Shown piece after piece: positions 15,074 to 24,717 of a DNA stretch of 64,000 nt; within the stretch, counting starts at the first letter, position 1; every line of letters begins with the position of its first letter. Below the pieces are notes generated by a model, which saw nothing but the letters and a program-made list of their open reading frames with translations, ran no database searches and was not told the DNA's origin. Source of the stretch: Prosapia bicincta. Its lineage: Eukaryota; Arthropoda; Insecta; Hemiptera; Cercopidae. Both the position numbers and the translations under genes were made by a program. The DNA lies in NCBI GenBank assembly GCA_036971475.1, contig JBAIZL010000005.1:238360690-238424689 (forward strand), given 5' to 3'.

Positions 15074-17988
15074 TACACGCTTACACATACACACACGCGC
15101 GCGCACGTTCTCACTCTCTCACCCACACACTGCAGCAAAGCGTGCACCGCGCCGCCCGCGGGCCGTCCCACCCCGCACGTGCCACAGCGCGGCCGCCTCC
15201 ACCCTTACCCCACCGCAAGCTCAGAATTCTGACAGGGCCTATCCTAGCTAAACTAGGATACTGTGCAATGACCCGCCAAAATCTGCCAGAGAACGGGTCA
15301 CTGGACTTTATTATAAAAAACCTAATTTGCTGAAATTTAACCCTTTGGGTACGTATTTCGCGGGGGAATGAGTTCTTTGAAGGCATCTTTTTGGCGAAAT
15401 GACCCTTTGGTTTTAGGAGTGTGTAAGAAATCTGTTTTAAATAAAAACACTATTGCTTTGTGGGCAAGTTAGTAAAAATTACATTTGTATTTTACCCTTA
15501 AATTTGAAATTACAGCACATTTTGCAATTTTCTTATTTTAACTAGCTCTTTTAAAATATTAACAATTCATTTCTGTTTGGTATTACATTATCTCATCTTT
15601 TCTATTCTAAAATATACACATTACAATGTCAGTGGTAACTCTTTACTCAGTTGACCCTTTCTTTTACCCCTTCTATACAAAATTTAAGTAAACTTCTTAC
15701 TGAATTTATATTAACACCAAAAGTTATAAGAAAAATATTTTTTAGTTATATTAACTGAAAAGTGTAATTTAATTATGTTCATTTAACCCTTCAATATTCA
15801 AAATCAAATTCGTTTCAATTTTTAAATAAAATTGTCTTTATCTTTGACAATACCTTTTTCAAACCCTTTAAAATAAACTATCCTTTTATGTGATTTTGCA
15901 AATCTTGAACATTTGATTTTAAACTCCTGTACATAAAATTAGACAATGAAACTTTTAAAACTTGACTTCATCAACAAATAACTTTAACCCTTTTAATGTA
16001 AAAACTGATCCTTTGAATAACATAAGTTATATCAATAAACAATTTTATCCCATTTAAAACAATTAATATTTTAAAAAACATGAGTCATACCAACCAAACA
16101 TATTACATCTTAACTTGAAATTCTTAGCTTAACAATTGATTTACTAGACCCACATAATCTTTGCTGAATATTCACTTTTTATTTTGATTGTCTACTTTAA
16201 ATCAAAGAAATTGTTTCACATTTTAGTTTTGTCCCCTCCCTTTTATTTTAATTCCAAATAATTTTGTAAACCCTTAAATCCCTTTATATTTTAATTAATC
16301 TGATTTATTAATGTTAATTAATTTTTCATTAATTAATTTTAATTTATTCCCATTATTTAATTTCATCCCTTTCTCATTAATTAATTTTAATTGCTTATTA
16401 TTAATTAATTTTAATTAATTCTCATTAATTAACTTTAACTCTTTCTCATTTATTAATTTTACTTGATTATCATTAAATAATTTTAAATACTCAACGTTGG
16501 TCTAAAATACAAAAAAACCTTTTCTGTGGAATTATCTGTCTTATTTGACATCTTTTGCACAAAACTTATAAAAAAATTTCTTAACACCTGTTTACATTTT
16601 ATTCATTTATCGCTAATTTTTTATATTTAAAAAGCCTTTAATTTCTAACATTTACTTAATTAATTTCTTTCCAAAACAATTTATAACTTTCTCTTTTTAA
16701 AAAAATTTCAAATTACTAACAATTTAATTCTAATTCATGTTTATAAACTTGTTTGGAGGACTCCTCCATTTTGTGGTGGGAATTTCCCCCACTAACCACT
16801 ACCCCCTCTAGTTCATAAATTAAACAAAGCCATTGTATAAAATTTTTTAACTCCAAAAAGAAATTTTATTAGAAATTGAATTATTTAAAATGTCAACTTT
16901 CCCCAAAAATTGTTCCATATAGAATTTTTAATTAAATGAAAACGAGAGAAATTAACCTGACCTTAATCGCAGGGTCACTCCTAAATCCTGGTAGATTTTT
17001 CTTTCTTCTCCCTCGAGATCGTTTGTTTTTGGGGTGGCCACCTTGGTATGCGAGTGTCACCTATCTTGACTGTTGGCGTTCCTGCTGCGAATTCCTTTGT
17101 CTACCCTTCCAGTACGTCACTTCTGCGTTGACTTTTATATCCCGATTTTGAAATTTATAAAATTTTGCTCTCCCTCTTTCAGTTCTTAAGTTCTTATTGT
17201 TCAATTATTTATTTAATTATTTATTTTTCACGGTTCATAAAAGGTTGATTTAAAAATTGACATTTAGTTAAATTTCCAGAGATTTCTTCACTGTTCACTC
17301 TTTTATATAAATTTTAAAGCACTGTTCTTTATAAATTACTTTACTGACTCTAATGATTTTTCATATTGTTCACCTCTAACACACATAAACTTCTTAAGAA
17401 CGCCGCCACATAGATGTTAAACCTTGGAGACCACTTTTGGAGAAGTTACCTCCTCCAAAGGGTTCCAAACCACACGCGACTACATTTTAGCGATGACCAG
17501 TCTCGCGCTTAGCACGCCATTTGCTTCGTCGTCATTTATAGATCACAAACTGAAACAAAGGATTGGCGTTTTCGCGAATTTTGGTACAGGGCATCTCCTT
17601 TCCCTCTTGACAAGCCGCGTCTTCTCGAATATCGATGGTGATTGTAGGAGTATTTTGACGTTTTCTCACATTTGCATGTAATTTATTTGTTTTTTAAAAT
17701 ATAAAAAACCCCTTATCCCTTCTAATGGCTTTGCTTTCACATTTTTACATTACGAAATTTTAATATTATTGCGACGGTATTTGCTAATTCCAATCCTGCC
17801 CGTTGCAACACACACACACACACACACGTGCACTTTCTCTCTCTCTTTCACCCACCCACTCACTTACACACACCCACATACACACACACACACACACACA
17901 AACGTGCGCGCGCGCGCATACGCTTTCTTTCTCTCTTTTACCAACCCACCCCCTTACACACACCCACATAAACACACACACAGACATC

Positions 17989-18037
<49 letters not shown>

Positions 18038-21000
18038 TATATTTTTAACAATTGCATAAATTGTTACAATACAATAAGCCATATTTCAAAATCCTATATT
18101 TTTGAGAAGTTAATAACAAAATGAGTTTTTTAATTTTGAAAGAAATCCGTTGTTCACACATATAATACAGCGCACGAAACATTCAGCACGAGGCAAAATA
18201 AAGTCTAAAAACACATACATCTGGAAAGGTTTAAATGAGTTTTTCGTTATATAAAAAAAAAAAATAGATTTTTATAAATGTCTTTTAACTGTACACGATG
18301 CAGAGGAATCTGTCTGATTTGAAATTTAAAGAAGTGAAAAGTCAGAAAATAAAATAGTTATAGACACAATTATTTATGCAGTGAAGGGTTATTAAACGTA
18401 TAAATATTATTGAATGTAATTAAGGAAATAACTGTTTGCAATTGTTTTTGTTTGCAGTATCTGTTTCTCTCCGCCCTCCAGTTCATGAACCGAACCCGCC
18501 TACAATCTCGCAAACATTTACAAACTCACGTAAACCCGTAACGTTCGTCCCTACGAATACAACCTATACTACTACACTTACAAACTCGGTGCAAAGTACC
18601 ACAGTTAGATCAGAACCGAAGTTGTATTCCGCAAAGCCCGTCGTAGCGTTGAAACCGACACCGGCTCCAAGAACATCCGTCGTACTGACGAGAAACACAC
18701 TCGGAACGCAACCCAGTTTGACTCCAACAAAAACTTTAACAAGCACTTTGACTACAGTTTCCACGAAAGCCTCAGCCACGCTCACCACTCTCAAACCGAC
18801 CCGGCCTTCGACGTTTGTCCGATACGTGACGCAATCTGTCCCCAACGCGACCTCCCTTTACAAGAGCTCTGTTTCACCACTCTTTCCAAAACTCAAACCT
18901 TCTACGTCTGTGAGACAGACCTATCCCCCCGCTCGTACATCGACCAACCGATTACCCATAATACTTCTAACGCCCCCGCCTCCGATTGTTTTCCACCCGC
19001 CTCTCACTGAAAAGCAAATCGTGTTTCCTACTAGAAAACCTCTATATATCAAACCTGAACTAAACTCAACAAAGAATACTTTCCACAACCCTAATTGGGG
19101 TAAAATTAAACAAAACATTCCAACTTTAGGTCCTAAACTCAATGAAAACAGTTCCAAGGTATTAATGACCACAAGAAGCCTCCCGTCGACAACGGTGGTC
19201 ACACTCAACACACTGACAACGCCTTCTGCAACCAGGATTGTGAAGAAGAAGTACGAGTACAAATCAAAATACAAAAGGAAAGGTAAGAACAATACAAATA
19301 ATAAAAATAAATTTAAACACTTTTACTTGAAAACGATCTAAATATAATAACATTTTTCTGCTGTCCGGAAACATTCAAATCTTTTATTAAATAATAGTTT
19401 AACAAATATTTTATTTTTAAAGATGTTTATTTTTTTAAAAGTCTTAAAATTAATATTTAAAGCCATTATGTCTCGTAATAATTGAAAATATTATGAATGT
19501 TTTTAGTGCAATGTTTTTTAACAGCTCCAGTCATAAGAATTACGATGTTTTGAGTACAAAAAAAACATTTCTTTATTCTTTTTAGATAATTAAAAAAATA
19601 AACGTGTTCTTTATAAAAAAGTTTTAAAAATTATTTCTATAATATATTTTTAGGTTTATGATTTGTTTGTTTGGTTTGCGTGTTGTTATATACTGTGAAA
19701 AACGTCAGATTAATTAGACATCGGTAGCAGGGCAGAAATCGATGGCAAAGTCTGAAGCAAATTATTCAGAATTTTATTTTGTACTTGTTATACCGTATAT
19801 TTGTCTTGCATTGTTTTAATATCACTTATAATGTACATGGCAAGTTGTAAGCTGATGGTTTATCAGGATTTCAGTTAAAAAACTAAGTTCCTATATTGAA
19901 CGAATCGTACATGAAGGATAATGATGTTGATATACGAAGCAATAAATATTTTAATTACTGCAACGTTTCGGTGACTTGTTTGTTGCCCTTATACATCCTA
20001 AAAATACAAAGTGATTACACTTAACAATAAAATGTCATTAGAGTTTGTACACACATGAAGAGAAAAGTTTATCGTCAAAGAAAAGCCAAATTAATAGGTC
20101 AAATAAATTCTTTAGTAAAGTGTACGAGGTAACACGTTACCTTCTCACGTTAGTCAATTTATTCTTAAACGTAAGGGCTCTATTGTAGCAAACAGTTTTA
20201 GGCTTGATAAGTGCTTGAATACAAGAAAATAGTGTAGCTAAGTTATATATATTATATATATAATTAATGAATAAAAATATTTCAAATACAAGAATTGTTT
20301 AAATTTATATATTTTTTATGTATTTTTCAAAGCTTTTCGCCAATAAAATAAGTATTATCATCTGCAGGAAAAACAATGATATAACCTAGGTTATACGTAT
20401 TTGTATACAATGATGCTAATACTTATTTTATTGGTGAAAAACTTTGAAAAATATATAAAAAATATATAATTTAAACAATTCTTGTATTTGAAATATTTTA
20501 ATTTATTAAATATATTACAAGAAAACCATTTTTAAATATATATACACACACAAACACACACATACAGTATATTGTTTCGAAATTTTAGAGTAGTTTTAAA
20601 TAGTATTGCATATGAATGTTAAACAATAGTTGTGACGATTGGTAGAATTAAGGTAGGAGAAACCTAATTAATAGAGGATATAGGGAGAAGAAAAAAGCCA
20701 TCATGTGTCCACGGCTGTGTACCCTTAAGTGTACCTTCATCGATATCATCAAAAAAGTATAAATGTTCAAGGACTAAGGTAAGGGCGTAATAATCCCCTC
20801 GAACTGGGAAAAGTTCGGCGTAGCGTCGACAGGGTCTCTTACAGCAAGTAGTCTCCACCAAGGAGGCTACACGTTTCTTGCATTAGTATGTTTAGATGTA
20901 CCACTGATGTGTAGTATTCAGTAGCTGGCGAGTAGCCTAATGTGCAACACTTTTTCAGATATAATGCAAGCACAGATCCGCTCTCCAGAGAAGAAATACA

Positions 21001-21212
21001 CGGCTGCCATCGCCGCCGGCCTGGGGCTGGTCACACTGCTCTTCGTGGCCGCAGCGGTGACCGTCTGCTACATCAGGAAGAGGAGGATTAATCGCAGCTC
21101 GAGTATGGGCGACGAGGCCGACGTTTTATTCCTCACGTCCGACGAGATCCTGGACTTCAGTCTGGCCAGGCCGAGCTCTTCAGAGCACTCTGTTTGCGAC
21201 TCCCAGAGATAA
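1103..21212 (+). CDS. Sushi-MAM-somatomedin B transmembrane protein (5'-partial gene)
   Basis: Eight exons (1103-1270, 6236-6406, 7865-8002, 11095-11216, 12334-12436, 13218-13352, 18458-19282, 20959-21212) join without a frame break into about 638 residues ending at a TAA. Domain order: one sushi/CCP module; one MAM domain spread over four exons, ending in the family-typical AIDDVKL; an eight-cysteine somatomedin B module; a stalk of about 275 residues rich in Thr, Pro and Ser, probably O-glycosylated; a hydrophobic helix followed by RKRR; and a tail of about 45 residues. The exon borders are phase 1 except the one inside the MAM domain (11216/12334, phase 0), as usual for shuffled extracellular modules. 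Family knowledge suggests a cell-surface adhesion or matrix-binding role; ligand and function are unknown. No signal peptide is seen because the 5' end is missing. I do not recognise a named orthologue. Mobile elements and minisatellites fill the introns. Confidence 0.85.
1271..2030. other. AT-rich intron sequence
   Basis: Intron of gene 1 after the sushi exon. I see no coding remnant or clear repeat in it. Confidence 0.5.
2031..2070 (+). ncRNA. Hammerhead-like motif, degenerate
   Basis: Core-like TTGATGA (C3 replaced by T), spacer T, stem II with TGAC-TTT-GTCA, then GAAA, CGCG and TA. This is the same layout as the better copies in the window (core, T, stem II, GAAA, N-GC-N, UH). Stem I is poor. 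Probably a decayed ribozyme of a Penelope-like element end. Confidence 0.45.
2759..2980. repeat. Palindromic retroelement end remnant
   Basis: Arms 2759-2784 and 2911-2938 are inverted copies (GATGAATAGTTATTATCTGG against the reverse of the right arm). The core 2790-2865 is a close copy of 41663-41765, and 2930-2975 matches 41624-41670 in inverse. It contains a hairpin (GCTAG/CTAGC on the - strand) next to CGAAACG. Two (TA)n tracts follow directly. Confidence 0.6.
2998..3190. repeat. (TA)n and (GA)n microsatellites
   Basis: (TA)n at about 2998-3054 and 3120-3164, the second fused to (GA)n at 3166-3190. The short stretch between them (ATTGAATTCAAATATAATTCTTGTATTTG) resembles the AT-rich termini of the Penelope-like pieces elsewhere in the window. 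Confidence 0.9.
3280..6159 (-). mobile_element. 2.88-kb TIR DNA transposon, unusual family
   Basis: Terminal inverted repeats of 32 bp match at 30 of 32 positions: left 3280-3311 begins GAGCTGCCTA, and right 6128-6159 is its inverse. A 4-bp direct duplication ATTT flanks both ends (3276-3279, 6160-6163). A partial internal copy of the end lies at 5961-5984. The element carries a broken transposase-like gene on the - strand (3698-5767). It sits in the gene 1 intron just upstream of the first MAM exon. Confidence 0.8.
3698..5767 (-). pseudogene. Transposase-like gene of the 3280-6159 element
   Basis: Fragments in order on the - strand: an acidic N-terminal piece (5767-5516), a basic piece (5354-5130), a central piece of about 150 residues (4636-4178) and a C-terminal piece (4081-3698), separated by frameshifts and stops. 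The central piece has [18 protein letters not shown] and [15 protein letters not shown], a spacing that looks like a D...D...D/E nuclease core. From memory it resembles an uncharacterised protein family (DUF7869-type) repeated in many insect and other animal genomes. TIRs and a target duplication support its being a transposase; catalysis is inference. The gene is no longer intact. Confidence 0.6.
6236..6406 (+). CDS. Gene 1 exon: MAM domain part 1
   Basis: 171 nt, phase 1 to phase 1. Acceptor TTTGTAG and donor GTATGT. It encodes the start of a MAM domain: [15 protein letters not shown], then [20 protein letters not shown]. These are the standard first MAM blocks (C-x-F-E, W, D-x-x-W, TGP-x-x-DHT). 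It lies 77 bp downstream of the right end of the 3280-6159 transposon. Confidence 0.9.
6780..7565. repeat. 88-bp tandem repeat
   Basis: The landmark GACGCCTGGGATTCC recurs at 7025, 7113, 7201, 7289, 7377 and 7465, exactly 88 bp apart. More diverged copies extend the array to both sides, about eight in all. Each unit carries TCTAGAGATCTAGAGA and GATATATGTCTGTCTCTACAT. Non-coding, in a gene 1 intron. Confidence 0.9.
7865..8002 (+). CDS. Gene 1 exon: MAM domain part 2
   Basis: 138 nt, phase 1 to phase 1. Acceptor GTTTACAG, donor GTATGT. It encodes GHYMYLEAS, then [11 protein letters not shown] and [14 protein letters not shown], matching the MAM blocks G-x-Y-M-x-x-E, A-x-L-x-S-P and C-x-x-F-W-Y-H-M-Y-G. 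The sequence just after the donor repeats CTTATCTGTAGACAAATAT three times. Confidence 0.9.
8691..9235. repeat. Three AT microsatellites
   Basis: (TA)n at about 8694-8781; (AAAT)n running into (TA)n at about 9022-9081; (TA)n at about 9170-9229. The last directly adjoins the 3' side of the minus-strand Penelope-like remnant (9312-10135). Confidence 0.9.
9312..9356 (-). ncRNA. Hammerhead ribozyme candidate H1
   Basis: Read 5'-3' on the - strand: stem I ATTC; core CTGATGA; T; stem II GTTG, 11-nt loop, CAAC; GAAA; stem III A-AC-T; TT as the UH cleavage dinucleotide; stem I GAAT. All universally conserved hammerhead positions are present and stem I pairs perfectly for 4 bp. It lies downstream of, and on the same strand as, the GIY-YIG region of a Penelope-like element, where such ribozymes are known to occur. 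Confidence 0.7.
9590..10135 (-). pseudogene. Penelope-like element, RT thumb to GIY-YIG
   Basis: On the - strand the sequence reads from the end of the reverse transcriptase ([28 protein letters not shown] at about 10090-9970) through a linker (9960-9800) to a GIY-YIG endonuclease segment ([17 protein letters not shown] at about 9755-9705, then [12 protein letters not shown] near 9600). This order is specific to Penelope-like elements. Frameshifts break it near 9770, so it is a 5'-truncated dead copy. Confidence 0.75.
10140..10225 (+). pseudogene. Penelope-like RT fragment, opposite strand
   Basis: On the + strand, the short frame [19 protein letters not shown] matches the reverse-transcriptase block seen in the + strand element near 41450 (DGLTMGSPMSSILSEIFLQ). 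It abuts the minus-strand fragment head to head, so two inverted pieces of the same family have been joined. Confidence 0.6.
10226..10389. repeat. (CA)n tract and spacer
   Basis: (CA)n at about 10250-10279 followed by AT-rich sequence leading into a second, different GIY-YIG fragment. Confidence 0.8.
10390..10788 (+). pseudogene. GIY-YIG endonuclease fragment, second PLE family
   Basis: An open frame of 132 codons without its own start: [33 protein letters not shown], later [19 protein letters not shown], ending at TGA 10786-10788. GVYKI...YIGQTGR...R-x-x-EH is the GIY-YIG nuclease signature as found at the C-terminus of Penelope-like proteins. The frame is lost upstream of 10390 by a stop (TAA). 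A damaged hammerhead-like run (CTGACCA ... GCGAAACGCATC) follows at about 10829-10850. Confidence 0.75.
11095..11216 (+). CDS. Gene 1 exon: MAM domain part 3
   Basis: 122 nt, enters at phase 1 and leaves at phase 0. Acceptor TCAACAG, donor GTGAGC. The translation continues the MAM domain: [31 protein letters not shown], ending SSFQ. L-x-V and W-x-x-A/G are conserved MAM positions. Confidence 0.88.
11290..11660. repeat. ~160-bp tandem repeat of a dispersed element
   Basis: The landmark CGTCTAAACCGCTGAACAGAAG recurs at about 11303, 11462 and 11640 with GATGAAATTTGGAG and GGATGGTTCGTGTGAA following. Copies are separated by (TGTA)n. It resembles a type of interspersed repeat common in insect genomes; the family is not determined. 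A pyrimidine-rich run (11665-11850) follows. Confidence 0.7.
12334..12436 (+). CDS. Gene 1 exon: MAM domain part 4
   Basis: 103 nt, phase 0 to phase 1. Acceptor TTTATTTCAG, donor GTAATT. It encodes [19 protein letters not shown] followed by VKLTEGEEC. The pattern I-x-x-E-x-x-x-G-x-G-x-x-G-x-x-A-I-D-D is the diagnostic C-terminal MAM block, and the last cysteine closes the domain. Confidence 0.92.
13218..13352 (+). CDS. Gene 1 exon: somatomedin B domain
   Basis: 135 nt, phase 1 to phase 1. Of three closely spaced AGs in CCAGCAGAG, the one at 13216-13217 keeps phase. Eight cysteines have somatomedin B spacing: SCQGRC, then ACDCTVEC, then [10 protein letters not shown]. The CC-x-D-F/Y-x-x-x-C ending and the G-R-C start are the family hallmarks. 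Known modules of this kind bind matrix or protease-inhibitor partners; no partner can be inferred here. Confidence 0.9.
13353..13800. other. Intron with no recognised feature
   Basis: Gene 1 intron after the somatomedin B exon. Moderately GC-rich from 13530, with several CCGTT/AACGG motifs but no coding signal. Confidence 0.5.
13802..14555. repeat. Direct repeat pair, ~160-190 bp
   Basis: 13802-13993 and 14392-14553 share GCGCGCTTGTGCGTTTGTGT, CACGATTGT(A/G)TGACGTAATTAAAA, ATGTTCGGACATGT and GAGAATGACGTCATTTTT in the same order. The two copies are about 590 bp apart. The family is unknown. Both copies carry a TGACGTCA-like palindrome. Confidence 0.75.
14940..15125. repeat. Compound (CT)n(CA)n microsatellite
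   Basis: Runs of CT, then CA with interspersed ATACAC and CGCG. Open frames here (poly His-Thr, poly Cys-Val) are low-complexity artefacts. Confidence 0.95.
15126..17780. other. Long non-coding intron stretch
   Basis: A GC-rich block (15130-15420) is followed by about 1.3 kb of AT-rich DNA with TTAATTAATTTTAATT runs (16300-16480). A second GC-richer block (16930-17660) contains GCCGCCACATAGATGTTAAACC and TCGCGCTTAGCACGCC. The contrast in composition suggests a decayed mobile element, but I recognise no reverse transcriptase, integrase or terminal repeat. The 71- and 85-codon frames within it show no family signature. Confidence 0.5.
17808..18031. repeat. Compound (CA)n microsatellite
   Basis: CA runs interrupted by CTTTCTCTCTC and GCGCGC. 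Two partially duplicated sub-blocks of about 100 bp (17808-17925, 17930-18031) are visible. Confidence 0.95.
18458..19282 (+). CDS. Gene 1 exon: Thr/Pro-rich mucin-like stalk
   Basis: 825 nt in one exon (275 codons), phase 1 to phase 1. Acceptor TTTGCAG, donor GTAAGA. The product is rich in Thr, Pro, Ser, Val and Lys, with repeated TLT/TTL and KPT-type runs and no cysteines, as expected for an extended O-glycosylated stalk. The end is basic ([14 protein letters not shown]). The antisense frames are also open (18564-18845, 18921-19292) but are shadows produced by the composition. Confidence 0.85.
19283..20277. other. AT-rich intron sequence
   Basis: Gene 1 intron with no coding signal. At about 19925-20010 the - strand shows CACCGAAACGTTGCAG preceded by GATGTATAAGGGC, a dispersed-repeat motif related in style to the retroelement ends but lacking a hammerhead core. 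Confidence 0.5.
20278..20500. repeat. Inverted pair of Penelope-like ends
   Basis: The left arm (TTCAAATACAAGAATTGTTT at 20281) and right arm (AAACAATTCTTGTATTTGAA at about 20473) are inverted copies. Each arm continues into a hammerhead-type segment (left on the - strand 20322-20374, right on the + strand at about 20410-20450). The centre is a spacer of about 30 bp. Confidence 0.8.
20322..20374 (-). ncRNA. Hammerhead ribozyme candidate H2
   Basis: On the - strand: stem I GTTTTTC; core CTGCAGA (A6 changed to C); T; stem II GATAATA / TATTGGC; GAAA; A-GC-T; TT; stem I GAAAAAT, giving 7 stem I pairs with one G-T. Architecture is complete, but the A6 change should block cleavage. The facing + strand copy (GCTAATA / TATTGGT, then GAAAAAC) has also lost core bases. 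Confidence 0.55.
20959..21212 (+). CDS. Gene 1 last exon: transmembrane helix and tail
   Basis: Acceptor CTTTTTCAG, enters at phase 1, ends at TAA 21210-21212. It encodes a juxtamembrane segment, a hydrophobic helix of about 23 residues ([21 protein letters not shown]), the stop-transfer RKRR and a tail with an acidic [16 protein letters not shown] stretch and a serine-rich end. The exon is distinctly GC-rich compared with its flanks. Confidence 0.9.
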
Positions 21213-21430
21213 ATAGACCTCGTTAGTTTGTTGCCTTCAGTACAAAATCCTGATCGAACAGATTAGTTTTGTTTTATGTTAGGAAATACGCGAATTTGTG
21301 CGAACAAAAACACTTTTATTTAAGTAAATTCTTTTTATTGAATGATCGAGTATCGGATGAGAAAACAAAAAAATGTGCATTGTACGTAATTAATTTTATA
21401 TTTAAATAAAACTAATAAGAACACACTAAA
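21213..21430 (+). terminator. Gene 1 3' UTR and poly(A) signal
   Basis: The sequence after the stop turns AT-rich. The first good AATAAA is at 21405-21410, about 195 bp downstream of the stop. The cleavage position is inferred, not seen. Confidence 0.5.
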
Positions 21431-22998
21431 CATAAAATTTTCGAACAAACAATAACTATAAATAATTTTAAAAAATAATTTCCTAGTTAAGAATCATTAC
21501 AGGCATAATTTATTGCCCGATGAAAGAAACTGCACCCTGTTATTATTTTCTAAACAAAACATATTTTCTTTATAAAATATTGCAAATATTTGTATAAATC
21601 AATCCATTAAATTTATGTATAATTTGTCTTTAGTAAATATGAGAGAAGATATCCTCTGAAGCAGTTTATAAAATAATACTGTTAACTCTAGTAGTAAAAT
21701 TATATTGAAACTACGTAGTTGTTAACTTTTGACACTATAAATTAAATTAAATCAATCATAATACATAATTAAAATAGTAAATTTAAAACAGTTATATAAT
21801 CTCAAATAGTTAATTATTTATACTTAAAACATTAAAAATAAGATTCATTGTTATATGATTATTATTAATAATGTATTCAAAAAGTGTTAAATAAATCATG
21901 GGAAGTTTTAGATTTCCCTGGCTGCTAGTTTATTTGATACCGACAATTTTCGATACCCTATTAGCCATTGTAGAAGTTTATTTCATTATCAGCTGTTGAG
22001 ATAGTTTGATTTTTGGATTAATTCATTACTATTTAATTGTTAAAATAACAGAGCAGAGAGTTCATATTACAAATTACTTTACAGTCTCCGTGATTCCCTT
22101 CCTGCAGAAGCCAATGAATCTTTTGGTTTATTCTTCTGCAAAACATTAATGTAATTAATTCTATTCGTAAAAGCAGAATGTAATGCTAATATTTTTAATT
22201 TAATGCTTATTGTTAATTGAATAAAAACTGTCAGCACAGAACTAACTACAACGAACATGCTCATCAGCTGGCAACAACGTAAACATCTGATGCGGCTACT
22301 AATGTATTAGAGACTTTACAGACAAATGTACCAACATAACGTTTTTTCAACAGGATTCAACAAACAACGAAACTATTATCCCTTTAACTCTAACAAACAG
22401 TTGACAGCTGCTTCGAAAATACAAAAGACTTTAATGTTCTGTAATATAAAATTTTATAAATAAATAAAAAACAAATCACTAAAACGAATTAAAAATGTTT
22501 AAAAAGTCTGTAAAGTAATTAAGTTAAAAGAATTTCAAATGCTTGCATGATCATATTTCCCTTACTTTAACATGTAAGTTTACTGTACATAGTAGAGGTA
22601 ATAAATTTAAAAATTAATTTTCAATAAATGAAAATATTTAAACTTAAAAATATTTTGTGTAATATTTTTATTATTATAATTATCATTACAAAACACTTTT
22701 GCCTGCACAATTTACATTGTAATATACACATAGCAGAGTTTAAATCTAATTACAGAATCGTTAATTTTATTGACATTGTTATAATTGGTTTCCAATAAAT
22801 TACTTCCAACTATTATATTTTAATTTTTAATATATATTTGCTGTTCTTAAAAATGTTCATTATTATTTTTAAAAAAATAAAACAAATTGTACAGTTTGTA
22901 TAGTTACAATAGTAAAAATTTGGAAAATGTTTTACTTGAAGTTATTTTTAAATATTTAATATACCTGAAAGGTTGTGACGATTGTCCAAGTAAAGAAT
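21431..22998. other. AT-rich intergenic DNA
   Basis: No coding frame, repeat array or RNA gene recognised. Composition is uniformly AT-rich. Confidence 0.6.
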
Positions 22999-23052
22999 TC
23001 AACCGCAATTAATGCATTGTCCACAACCACTACTCTGTAAAACTAAACAAAC

Positions 23053-23055
<3 letters not shown>

Positions 23056-23120
<65 letters not shown>

Positions 23121-23222
23121 AAAGAACGAGACAGAAGAAGAGAAATAATAAAAAGAAAGGGAGATTGAAAGAAAGAGAAAGAGTGAAAGAGAGAGAAAGT
23201 AAGAGAAAAAGAAAGAGTGTCA
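23056..23222. repeat. (GA)n purine tract
   Basis: Pure (GA)n at 23056-23111 followed by about 110 bp of imperfect GA-rich sequence. Confidence 0.95.
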
Positions 23223-24715
23223 TGTTTCCATTTTTCAGAGAAAGATTAGTACCTTGAATTTACTCCTGTCTAGAATTCACCTGCCCAATCCATCATTACA
23301 ATGGCAATAACTATTGTGCCATAAAAGTCAATAAAAACCTAACACCTGATGCCTCCACAATTTCTTATTTTTCTTCAAGACCCAACAATTGCAATTCTCA
23401 AAGACATACTATATTCTACCTTTTCATTACGTTATTGAGGGGATCACCCTTTTCAGCTTCAGTCTCTCTTCATCATTTCTCCGTTATTATAACAAAACTC
23501 AGAATAATCCACCACAGATAAACCTCTTCTTACTCATAATGGTCTGTATCTATGTTTAAATCCAGTCCAGTCAAGTGGCCTCTTTTAAAATTTGACGCCC
23601 ATTTTTACTTTCCTGGTATTTTTGTCTTTATCATTTTCCTGTAGTGTTCAAGATATTTTCTTTTACAACATTCTTTTCTTTCATGCACACATTATTTTAA
23701 GAATGTATCTCTAAATAAATAACTTTTTAGCTGAGGCTCTTGTGCACTTCTTGCTGTTTTGAACCCGGTTTAATTTCTTACAATATTACTTACTCATATT
23801 CTCATCGTTTCATCTTAGTTAATCCAATCATCCAAATCCTTAGTTAATGACCAATATATTACAAATACAATGATTAGCCCCATTGTTATTCTTTTAACCT
23901 CAACAAATTTCATTTCTACATTAATTTCCTTTATTTTCTATTGATATTCCTCGCCTTTTTGTATACCTTTTAACCTGTCTTTGTTATTCAACGTTCCACT
24001 CAAACCTCTTCCACCATATTTGATAAAGACGTTTTCTATATATTTTTCCTACTGATAATTAATTGATAAAAAAACCAAGCCTATATCCTTAAGTTCTTCC
24101 TTTCTTGTGTTATGCCACTAATTCCTTCTACGGGGAGATTTTCTGTCTGATTCATAGTTCTCCATAAAAGTGATATCCAATTCCTTTTACAGATAAAATA
24201 TGTGTCGCAGAACTTCTTGCATATTTCACGCACAAGCCACTTTAAGTGTAAGCTTCTTTGCCTCCCGACGGTGGAGATAAAAGAATCCCTCAGATAGACT
24301 TTTGCGTTAAAATCATAAAAATGTACACTATGTTTGGACACGAAATCCTCTGTATTCTTCTCTTCTCCCTGGGAACATTTGTGCTAGATATTGTCACTCC
24401 AATATCTTGCAACATTAAACTCATTTCTTATGCCCGTCTATTCAATGGACTAAACTTATTTAAAAGTTGTTGTAAACACTTCTGAAATCATTGATAAAAA
24501 CATTATTTACAACACTTTTATTCACTTATCTATTCACTTTAACACATAGAACTGAATAGCAAATTAAAGGACGCCATGGATAAATTATTAAAAATTGATA
24601 GTTTATATTTTGCCCTATTTGACATTTCAATTTAGAAAAGATCCTTCAGAACCTAAGCTTAGAAGAAGGTGGGCGAAAGGCTGGAAGGGTGATTCCTCTA
24701 AATAATGAAATAAAA
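23223..24715. other. Unassigned intergenic DNA
   Basis: Pyrimidine-biased on the + strand. Several short frames on both strands (75-86 codons near 24081-24485) carry no signature I recognise. It could be a heavily decayed retroelement read on the - strand; nothing firm can be said. Confidence 0.4.
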
Positions 24716-24717
24716 AA

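Noticed and set aside
14866..15386. His-Thr and Cys-Val repeat proteins on both strands
   Set aside because: Translation of a (CA)n/(CT)n microsatellite.
16936..17681. Two frames of 71 and 85 codons in a GC-richer block
   Set aside because: No recognisable domain, no splice context; probably within an old mobile element.
18564..19292. Antisense frames over the mucin-like exon
   Set aside because: Shadow frames created by the ACN/CCN codon bias of the sense exon.
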